Shown piece after piece: positions 1 through 5,505 of a stretch of DNA of 8,905 nucleotides. Both the position numbers and the translations under genes were made by a program. The notes below the pieces were generated by a model. It had not been told where the DNA came from, made no database searches, and was given only the letters and a program-made list of their open reading frames with translations. Source of the stretch: JADJNW01 sp046314415 (GTDB lineage: Bacteria; Bacteroidota; Bacteroidia; Chitinophagales; Saprospiraceae). Where the stretch lies: positions 1 to 8,905 of the forward strand of contig JBKBWT010000260.1 of the NCBI GenBank assembly GCA_046314415.1, written 5' to 3'. The stretch's first letter is position 1. Each line of letters opens with the position of its first letter.

Positions 1-535
1 CCGTAGTGGATTCTGCTTGGCGGTCAATGAATTCGTACGTTAGCCATTCATGGTATTCAGTTTTTTCGGGCGTCGCCTGCACGCGCAGCGCATCTTCCTT
101 ATCATTATAAAAATAGCTACCCCAAGCCGAAGCATTCTTTGAGAAAATCAAGGTCCAGGGACCTTCTTTTTCCACAATTACAAAAAAACCATACTTGCCG
201 GCTGGCAGCGCCTTACCTTGTACGGTTACATCATGCGAAAATTCAATCGTGGTGCCTTCATTGGAGCCGGCGCGCCAGGGTGCGGCTTTGCTGGTGCCGA
301 AGCCTTGATCGGTCAAGCCATAAGGTACGAGTTGCCCCCAGATTTTGCCGGTGCGGCTTTCGCCATTCGGCGCAGTAACATCCGGGCTGTTGTAGGTAAT
401 GGTCACGTGTGCAAGTGCGCCAATATACTGCGTGGTAACGCTCTTTTGATTGTCACCACTTGGCGGCGTGGTCAATTGAGCAAAGGAAGTGAAAGCGCTA
501 ACGAGGAGCGCCGTGAGTAGGGTGATTTTTTTCAT
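1..535 (-). CDS. Secreted DUF2911 family protein (3' part missing)
   Basis: Read on the minus strand from the ATG at 535-533, the frame stays open for 178 codons to the window edge, so the C-terminus is missing. Residues 1-20 form a Sec signal peptide (Lys-Lys, hydrophobic core, ending S-F-A-Q). The mature part matches my recollection of DUF2911, a Bacteroidota family of unknown function: an ITYNSP segment at 45-51, GQLVPYG at 67-73, WRAGSNEGTTIEF at 87-99, then LPAGKYGFF at 110-118 and WTLIFSKNASAWGSY at 127-141. Family members I recall are longer, so perhaps a third or more is lost here. It probably acts in the periplasm or at the surface; I infer no enzymatic activity. The Uma2-like gene lies 133 bp upstream on the same strand. 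No good promoter is seen in that gap; a near-match (TATTTTG on the minus strand, around 590-596) lacks a convincing -33 element. Confidence 0.85.
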   Translation of the reverse strand, partial: MKKITLLTALLVSAFTSFAQLTTPPSGDNQKSVTTQYIGALAHVTITYNSPDVTAPNGESRTGKIWGQLVPYGLTDQGFGTSKAAPWRAGSNEGTTIEFSHDVTVQGKALPAGKYGFFVIVEKEGPWTLIFSKNASAWGSYFYNDKEDALRVQATPEKTEYHEWLTYEFIDRQAESTT

Positions 536-668
536 TATATAAATTTTGTTAAATAATAAAATACAACATTAAATTATGATAAGTAATATCACAAAATACG
601 AATAAAAAACGTTTAAGTAAAGCTGTGTGAAATGATTATAATAGCGGCGTTATCACGACGAAAAATAC

Positions 669-1274
669 TTAGTCTTCCTCCGGCTGATAAAATTCTTCGA
701 TCAATTTTGGAATATTGACGACAATACCCGGCATTATTTCTATATCCTCCGTCCAGTTGGCGGTTTCCCAGCGTTGGTCTTTTTCGGCAATCATAAATTT
801 TTCACTGCCCGTATAAATCCAAATAACCCGTTCCACCCCAAAATCCAATAACTGATCGGTTTTATGATGATAATAATAACTCACGTCAGAAGGCTGCTCA
901 AAATGCGCTTTGGTATCAACTTCAATCACAATTTTGGGCGGAACTTTAGAATATTCGTCTTTAATACCTTGTACTAACAAAGCTTTTTTATCAAAAATTG
1001 CTATATCAGCTAATCGCCATGATTTTTTGCTAAATAATAAGCCCAATTCATTTGATAAAATGATATAGTTTTTGCTTAATTGGGCGTTAATAACATTTTT
1101 AATTAACTCTATCACCATAGATTGTAAAATACTACTGCCCATAATTTCTTCCGAGGTTTTAATGCCTTTTATTACATCTTTATACCCACGATAATAAATA
1201 GGCTTGCCATCATCCATCTCGTAGATGAGGTAATCGGGAATGGGTGGTAATTTTTTACGACTGCCAGCCGTCAT
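669..1274 (-). CDS. Uma2 family PD-(D/E)XK nuclease-like protein
   Basis: A 201-residue protein that resembles the Uma2/DUF820 family, a PD-(D/E)XK-fold group often present in many copies per genome and annotated as putative endonucleases of unclear role. Numbering from the ATG: the core has SNELG at about 74-78, LADIAIF at 88-94 (Asp-90), PPKIVIEVDTK at 112-122 (Glu-118, Asp-120, Lys-122) and a YYYHHKTDQLLDFGVERVIWI segment at about 133-153 that supplies the family's Lys/Tyr helix and final strand. These acidic residues and lysine fit an intact active site. No signal peptide is present, so it should be cytoplasmic. I chose ATG at 1274-1272; a TTG at 1280-1278 would add two residues, but the promoter at 1291-1321 would then leave almost no leader. 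The stop is TAA at 671-669. It is transcribed away from the M61 gene. Family assignment is fairly secure; actual DNA cleavage is not. Confidence 0.82.
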   Translation of the reverse strand: MTAGSRKKLPPIPDYLIYEMDDGKPIYYRGYKDVIKGIKTSEEIMGSSILQSMVIELIKNVINAQLSKNYIILSNELGLLFSKKSWRLADIAIFDKKALLVQGIKDEYSKVPPKIVIEVDTKAHFEQPSDVSYYYHHKTDQLLDFGVERVIWIYTGSEKFMIAEKDQRWETANWTEDIEIMPGIVVNIPKLIEEFYQPEED

Positions 1275-1290
1275 AGGCAAGAATTTTAAC

Positions 1291-1321
1291 CAAAGTTAGC
1301 ATTTTTCAAGCACTTATTCAA
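1291..1321 (-). promoter_or_regulatory. Bacteroidota-type promoter for the Uma2-like gene
   Basis: On the minus strand the sequence reads TTG (1321-1319), 20 nt, then TAACTTTG (1298-1291), which fits the Bacteroidota sigma-A consensus TTTG/TTG, N17-23, TAnnTTTG. Transcription would begin a few bases downstream, roughly at 1284-1280, giving a very short leader before the ATG at 1274. The 20-nt spacing equals that of the promoter at 7673-7703. Confidence 0.7.
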
Positions 1322-1361
1322 GTTAATCTTAGCACCAAATTTGTATTTTGGGCGACCCCAA

Positions 1362-1401
1362 AACACCATAACACCATAATACCAAAACATAATAACACCA
1401 T
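1362..1401 (+). repeat. Five-copy 8-nt tandem repeat (AACACCAT) before the M61 gene
   Basis: Five octamers follow each other in exact phase: AACACCAT (1362), AACACCAT (1370), AATACCAA (1378), AACATAAT (1386) and AACACCAT (1394). The array ends four bases before the ATG at 1406, so it forms the M61 leader. Three copies are identical and two are degenerate. A related array appears at 8867-8902. Confidence 0.8.
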
Positions 1402-1405
1402 TATC

Positions 1406-3211
1406 ATGCGAAATATCATTCTGACTGTTCTATTGATTTTTATTACATTCATTCATTACGCGCAGGAAGCCATTCAATACCTTGTCAATCTGGACAATAT
1501 ACATCATCATGAAATAGAGGTGACGATTGAATTTCCCTCTGTGCCGCAGGGCGTTTTTACCGTAAGGATGCCGGGCAGCTCGCCGGGACGCTATGCACCG
1601 CACGCCTTTGCTAAAAATGTGTACGGTGAAAAAGCATTCGATGGGCTGGGTAAACCCTTGACAATCAACAAATCCGATGTTTCGGAATGGCAAATTACCG
1701 GTCACAATGGCGCGGTAAAATTACAATATACCCTGTATGCCAATCACGCCGATGGCACCTATGCCGGTTTTAACAATCGTTTTGCGATTATGAATATGCC
1801 CGCAACGTTTATTTACGGCGTCGGCATGAGTGACCGTCCGATTGAAATTACATTTGATCTTACAAAATATAAAGACTGGAAAATTGCCACACAATTAAAA
1901 CATTTACAAGGCAATACATATTGGTCACCGGATTATTATTATTTTTATGATAGCCCGACTATGATAGGCGATATAAAATTTCGCTCCTGGCAAAGCGCTT
2001 CCAACGATAAGAATCAGACGATTGAAATTGCGATGTTACACGAAGGAACCGACGAAGCGCTCAATGATTACACCGAATGGGTCAAAAAAATTGTCGAAGA
2101 GCAAAAGACTATTTACGGTGGTTTGCCGGATTATGATTTTGGTAAATATACGTTTTTATGTGCCTATAATCCTTACATTTTTGGCGACGGCATGGAGCAC
2201 CGCAACTCCACGATTTGCAGCCGTCGCGGCACTTTGGAAGAAAATGCCAGCTCGATGATTGGCACCATTTCGCACGAGTTTTTTCATTGTTGGAATGTGG
2301 AACGTATTCGCCCGAATTCGCTGGAACCCTTTGATTTTGATGTGCCAAATATGTCCGGCGAGCTGTGGTTTGCCGAGGGTTTTACCAATTATTATGATGA
2401 TCTGGTTTTATGTCGTACGAATATCATGTCCGATACGAATTATATTCAAACACTAAATGGAATGCTAAATAGTGTAATAAATTCCCCGGCGCGGCAATAT
2501 AGAAATGCCATTCAAATGAGCCAGCACGCGCCCTTCGTGGATGCGGCAGTGTCTATTGATGAAAATAATTATGCAAATACCTTTATCAGTTATTATACGT
2601 ATGGTGCTTTTATCGGCTTATCCTTGGATTTAAATATTCGTAATCGATTCACCGGCAAGAGTTTAGACGATGTAATGAAATATATGTGGGAACATTATGG
2701 CAAACCAGAAATTCCATATAATATTATAGATATTCAAAATGCGGTGGCAAAAGTAACCGGCGATGCCAAATTTGCCAACGATTTTTTCGCGCGCTACGTC
2801 TATGCCAGTGAAATCCCCAATATGCAGGCGCTTTTCGCGGATATTGGCGTGACCTTGCGTCCTAAAAATCCCGGAAAAGTGGATTTTACAACTATTAAAT
2901 TGGAATATAAAGACGACGGCGCCATTATTAATATGCCGGTTTTAAAAAATACATCATTGTATCAGGCTGGTTTGAATAACGATGATATAATACTGACTAT
3001 CAACAATCAACCCATTAAAAATTCTGATCAATATAAAGAAATTGTAAATAAAATTAAAATTGGCAGCACCGTTGATATTCAATATTTACAAAATGGGATT
3101 ACCAAAACTGCCAAATTCACGGCGCTGGAAGACCCAACGTTAGAAGTGCTATTGCAAGAAAAACCGAGCGATGCGGCGCTGAAAAAGCGGAAGGCTTGGC
3201 TAAAGAAGTGA
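1406..3211 (+). CDS. Secreted M61 family zinc metallopeptidase with PDZ domain
   Basis: A 601-residue protein, normal length for peptidase family M61 (glycyl aminopeptidase type). Residues 1-20 are a signal peptide ending Y-A-Q. A beta-rich N-terminal domain covers about 21-180; the thermolysin-like catalytic domain follows, with HEFFH at 290-294 (zinc ligands His-290 and His-294, catalytic Glu-291), the family-typical WNVERIRP just after it, and LWFAEGFTNYY, in which Glu-324 is the expected third zinc ligand. A PDZ domain spans about 490-575, including YQAGLNNDDII from 519 and INNQPI. The enzyme should act in the periplasm or outside the cell as an aminopeptidase; its substrate cannot be read from sequence. 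The last residues are Lys-rich (LKKRKAWLKK), and the TGA stop lies within a degenerate repeat shared with another site. No complete promoter is seen; a near-match, TATTTTG at about 1343-1349, lacks one T. Confidence 0.93.
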   Translation: MRNIILTVLLIFITFIHYAQEAIQYLVNLDNIHHHEIEVTIEFPSVPQGVFTVRMPGSSPGRYAPHAFAKNVYGEKAFDGLGKPLTINKSDVSEWQITGHNGAVKLQYTLYANHADGTYAGFNNRFAIMNMPATFIYGVGMSDRPIEITFDLTKYKDWKIATQLKHLQGNTYWSPDYYYFYDSPTMIGDIKFRSWQSASNDKNQTIEIAMLHEGTDEALNDYTEWVKKIVEEQKTIYGGLPDYDFGKYTFLCAYNPYIFGDGMEHRNSTICSRRGTLEENASSMIGTISHEFFHCWNVERIRPNSLEPFDFDVPNMSGELWFAEGFTNYYDDLVLCRTNIMSDTNYIQTLNGMLNSVINSPARQYRNAIQMSQHAPFVDAAVSIDENNYANTFISYYTYGAFIGLSLDLNIRNRFTGKSLDDVMKYMWEHYGKPEIPYNIIDIQNAVAKVTGDAKFANDFFARYVYASEIPNMQALFADIGVTLRPKNPGKVDFTTIKLEYKDDGAIINMPVLKNTSLYQAGLNNDDIILTINNQPIKNSDQYKEIVNKIKIGSTVDIQYLQNGITKTAKFTALEDPTLEVLLQEKPSDAALKKRKAWLKK

Positions 3212-3260
3212 CCAAGAGTTGAGGGGCTTAGCCATGGAGAGACGAGGCGACGGAGAAGAA
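3205..3260 (+). repeat. Degenerate purine-rich short repeat at the end of the M61 gene
   Basis: From the stop codon onward the DNA is purine-rich and reads as loose 7-nt units (for example AGACGAG, GCGACGG, AGAAGAA at 3240-3260). Its first 13 bases, AAGTGACCAAGAG at 3206-3218, recur with one change as AAGTGACTAAGAG at 8842-8854, beyond the deformylase gene. The M61 stop TGA (3209-3211) is part of it. The remaining gap to 3352 shows no gene, RNA or convincing promoter. Confidence 0.5.
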
Positions 3261-3352
3261 TTAAAATCTGCCGGTCGTACATGAGATTACAAGCCGCTTT
3301 TTGCAACATTCTAGCGTTTAGCTAATAAGCTTTTCTTGAAATAATCTATCAT

Positions 3353-3886
3353 ATGATGCCCAAAATTACAAGTTATTTAGTTCTTATAATAATACTCTCT
3401 GCATGTGTCAGCGAAGACCGTGATATCCCCGAAACGGTGCAGGGGCTCGCGCCCATTTACAGCGGTGCCGACTGGAAAACAATACAAACTGTTGATCCAC
3501 AGCCTATTCAACAACTCGGAAAAATCTATTATAAAACTGGCTTTATCTTCGTTGGCGAGGTGGGCAAAGGCATTCATATTATCGATAACCGCAATCCCTC
3601 TGATCCAAAACGTGTTAAATTTTTAGAAATTAACGGCAATACGGATATTGCAATAAAAGGCAATATGATGTATGCGAATAACGCCAAGGATTTAGTGGTG
3701 CTTGATATTTCAAATTTGGATAATATTACATTATTAAAACGTGTTCCTGATGTGTTTCCACTGCTCGATGGATCGGGCATGTTTCCGGCGGGATATTCGG
3801 GTTATTTTGAATGTGTGGACAGCAAAAAGGGCGTCGTTATTGGTTGGGAGGAGATGACTTTGAACAATCCAGAATGTTGGCGATAA
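3353..3886 (+). CDS. LVIVD-repeat lipoprotein, N-terminal part (two blades)
   Basis: A 177-residue protein with a lipoprotein signal: hydrophobic residues 8-15 and lipobox L-S-A-C with Cys-18, so it should be lipidated by signal peptidase II. The residues after the Cys, VSEDRD, are acidic like the lipoprotein export signals that send Bacteroidota lipoproteins to the cell surface; surface exposure is therefore inferred. Two LVIVD beta-propeller repeats are visible: about 52-92 (GKGIHIIDNRNPSDP) and 93-134 (DLVVLDISNLDN), followed by a tail with YFECVDSKKGVVIGWEE at 151-167. The protein stops there, though family members as I remember them continue through further blades; the next gene appears to supply those. 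Either ATG at 3353 or 3356 could start it. The function is unknown; such propellers usually bind proteins or sugars. A palindrome starts at its stop codon. Confidence 0.85.
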   Translation: MMPKITSYLVLIIILSACVSEDRDIPETVQGLAPIYSGADWKTIQTVDPQPIQQLGKIYYKTGFIFVGEVGKGIHIIDNRNPSDPKRVKFLEINGNTDIAIKGNMMYANNAKDLVVLDISNLDNITLLKRVPDVFPLLDGSGMFPAGYSGYFECVDSKKGVVIGWEEMTLNNPECWR

Positions 3887-3951
3887 ATTTTAAACTGGTA
3901 AATAGATTTGCTAAATCTTAAAGATTTAGTAAATATCTGGCAATAAAATTT
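3885..3951. repeat. AT-rich palindromic element between the two LVIVD genes
   Basis: The core CTAAATCTT (3911-3919), A, AAGATTTAG (3921-3929) is a perfect 9-bp inverted repeat; it extends outward to 3906-3934 with a single G-T pair. Weaker outer arms AAATTTTA (3885-3892) and TAAAATTT (3944-3951) are also inverted, though offset from the inner axis by two bases. It fills almost the whole 72-bp gap. It could be a mobile palindromic repeat or a transcript-stabilising or terminating hairpin; no T-run of the classic terminator kind follows it. Confidence 0.6.
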
Positions 3952-3964
3952 CATAATTATGAAA
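3949..3964. repeat. 16-bp perfect palindrome over the start codon of the second LVIVD gene
   Basis: TTTCATAATTATGAAA equals its own reverse complement and contains the ATG at 3959. It may be an operator-like site or may simply be chance in AT-rich DNA; no regulator can be named. Confidence 0.45.
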
Positions 3965-4714
3965 AATATTATAAAATTATCTTTGCTTGTTCTGCTCGCA
4001 TTTGCTTCGGTACGGTGCGCGCAGGACAATGCAGCAGCGGCGATTAGTACCGGCATGGGTGGCTCGTTGGCACGATTTACGATCATTGGAAATTATTTAT
4101 ATACCGTTGATTTTCAGACTTTAAGCGTGTTTGATATCAGCAATCCGGCTGAACCGGCATTAAAAAATAAAATCAAAGTGGGCAATAGCGTAGAAACGAT
4201 TTTTCCGCTAAATAACTGGTTATTCTTGGGTACAAATTCCGGCATGTTCATCTATCAAATTGATAATAAAGGCGTTCCGCAGTTTATCTCTGATTATCAG
4301 CATATTACCAGTTGTGATCCGGTGGTGGCGAATGAAAATTATGCGTATGTAACATTGCGGGCAACGAGATGTAATATTGCAACGCCCGGTGCCGCCGATT
4401 TGTTGGAAATTATTGATATTTCTGACCCCAAAAATCCCATTTTAATTACATCTTATAATATGTCCGAGCCACGTGGCTTGGGTTTAGATGAAAATATTTT
4501 ATTTGTTTGCAATGGTAATCAAGGGGTTAGAGTATTTGATGTAAGCAATCCGGCGCAGCTTCAGGAAATTACACAGCTAAATAATATCATTGCAAATGAT
4601 GTAATTGTACTAAATGGATTATTACTGGTCGTCGGACCGGATAATATTTACCAGTATAATTATACCAATGTAAATAATATCCGGCAGGTTTCTAAAATAT
4701 CAATTGGCGCATAA
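3959..4714 (+). CDS. LVIVD-repeat exported protein, C-terminal part (five blades)
   Basis: A 251-residue protein with its own export signal: MKNIIK, a leucine-rich core (7-16) and Cys-20 in S-V-R-C. Arg just before the Cys is unusual for a lipobox, so lipidation is less certain than in the preceding gene. Five LVIVD-type repeats follow: about 35-75 (SVFDISNPAEP), 76-115 (GMFIYQIDNKG), 116-166 (LEIIDISDPKNP), 167-206 (VRVFDVSNPAQ) and 207-251 (IYQYNYTNVNN). The opening GGSLARFTI and the CDPVVA...YAYVTLR segment resemble what I recall from the second half of longer single-chain LVIVD proteins. With the two blades of the upstream gene the total is seven. The ATG lies inside a 16-bp perfect palindrome, TTTCATAATTATGAAA (3949-3964). 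The stop TAA overlaps the next ATG by one base, suggesting coupled translation. Confidence 0.85.
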   Translation: MKNIIKLSLLVLLAFASVRCAQDNAAAAISTGMGGSLARFTIIGNYLYTVDFQTLSVFDISNPAEPALKNKIKVGNSVETIFPLNNWLFLGTNSGMFIYQIDNKGVPQFISDYQHITSCDPVVANENYAYVTLRATRCNIATPGAADLLEIIDISDPKNPILITSYNMSEPRGLGLDENILFVCNGNQGVRVFDVSNPAQLQEITQLNNIIANDVIVLNGLLLVVGPDNIYQYNYTNVNNIRQVSKISIGA

Positions 4715-5403
4715 TGAAGCGGTCAGAAGTCGGAAGTCAGAAATCAGCTTTCAAGCAAGTTATTTACTTTTTCATCGGTTTTATTATATTTTTATTACCG
4801 ACGTTACATCATGCACAAACGGTATTTGAACTGCCTAAAGTAGTGGGGAAATTTTCGGCTGCACACCTTTTAGATCCTATCCAACCTGCTGTACACGTAG
4901 CGCTGGAACATCGTCTGCAAGAACGCTGGTATTTACAGCATCAGGCCGGTTATTTACTTAAAAGTTATACTAATTTAAATATTAATCAGCAAAACGGCTT
5001 TCGCGTGCGCAGCGGCATCCGCCATTATGTACCCTCGGCGCTTACCCGCAATGAAAAAACGTTTATAGAATTTAGTTTGAGTTATGCCCATTCTAATATT
5101 GAGATGCAGGATGATTTTTGTCGCTTCGACTGTGCTTATTTTCAAAATATTACGTATAATAGAACACAAAATATTTATACAGCAGCAGTTGATTATGGCG
5201 CGGCAACTTATTTTTCTCAACGATTTTTAGTGGAATTTGCCATCAGTGGCGGGCTACGCCTGGAAAATATTCGTTATATAAATGTGCCGCCGGATGCAGC
5301 ATTGCCTCAAGAAAATTTTAATATCCTATCTTATAATCCTGATGAAACCTTTATACCTATTCACTTTGGTATTCGGCTGAAACTGGGGTACGTGCTACAA
5401 TAA
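4714..5403 (+). CDS. Probable outer-membrane beta-barrel protein
   Basis: A 229-residue protein of no family I can name with certainty. An unusually long N-region (1-15, MKRSEVGSQKSAFKQ) precedes a hydrophobic stretch (about 16-30) and a probable cleavage site after L-H-H-A-Q (residue 35). The mature part alternates polar and aromatic residues in short strands (RWYLQHQAGYLLKSY, FIEFSLSYAHSN, FLVEFAISGGLRLENIRY), and the chain ends IHFGIRLKLGYVLQ, like a closing strand of a small barrel. That pattern resembles the small outer-membrane proteins often placed beside Bacteroidota lipoprotein genes. Four heptamer units (4722-4749) encode residues 3-12; no other in-frame ATG exists before the signal peptide, so the repeat must be translated if this start is correct. 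The one-base overlap with the LVIVD gene suggests co-expression and a shared role at the outer membrane. Confidence 0.75.
   Translation: MKRSEVGSQKSAFKQVIYFFIGFIIFLLPTLHHAQTVFELPKVVGKFSAAHLLDPIQPAVHVALEHRLQERWYLQHQAGYLLKSYTNLNINQQNGFRVRSGIRHYVPSALTRNEKTFIEFSLSYAHSNIEMQDDFCRFDCAYFQNITYNRTQNIYTAAVDYGAATYFSQRFLVEFAISGGLRLENIRYINVPPDAALPQENFNILSYNPDETFIPIHFGIRLKLGYVLQ
4722..4749 (+). repeat. 7-nt tandem repeat (GTCRGAA) inside the barrel gene start
   Basis: Three units, GTCAGAA (4722), GTCGGAA (4729) and GTCAGAA (4736), are followed by a decayed fourth, ATCAGCT (4743). The units are 7 nt, so each change in copy number would shift the reading frame between the ATG at 4714 and the signal peptide. 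Confidence 0.8.
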
Positions 5404-5505
5404 TTTTTACAGCCCGTTCAAAATTATTATCATTGTAAATCAGATTATACTTGTTTGAATTGTCTAAATGACATGGGATCATCTATTTAACCACAATCAA
5501 TTAAC

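Noticed and set aside
139..520. Plus-strand open frames of 79 and 100 codons at the left end
   Set aside because: They lie opposite the DUF2911 coding region, which has a signal peptide and recognisable conserved segments; the plus-strand products show no domain.
1278..1280. TTG as start of the Uma2-like gene
   Set aside because: It would add only two residues and lies too close to the inferred transcription start; the ATG at 1274 is preferred.
1362..1401. CRISPR array
   Set aside because: The units are 8 nt without spacers; no cas genes are present.
3841..3960. A sequencing frameshift joining the two LVIVD genes
   Set aside because: The gap has stops and the second gene starts with a complete signal peptide, so a single indel cannot restore one chain. 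A true gene split fits better.
5404..5505. Promoter in front of the S9 peptidase gene
   Set aside because: A TTG and a TACTTGTTTG are present, but the box does not match TAnnTTTG and the spacing is poor.
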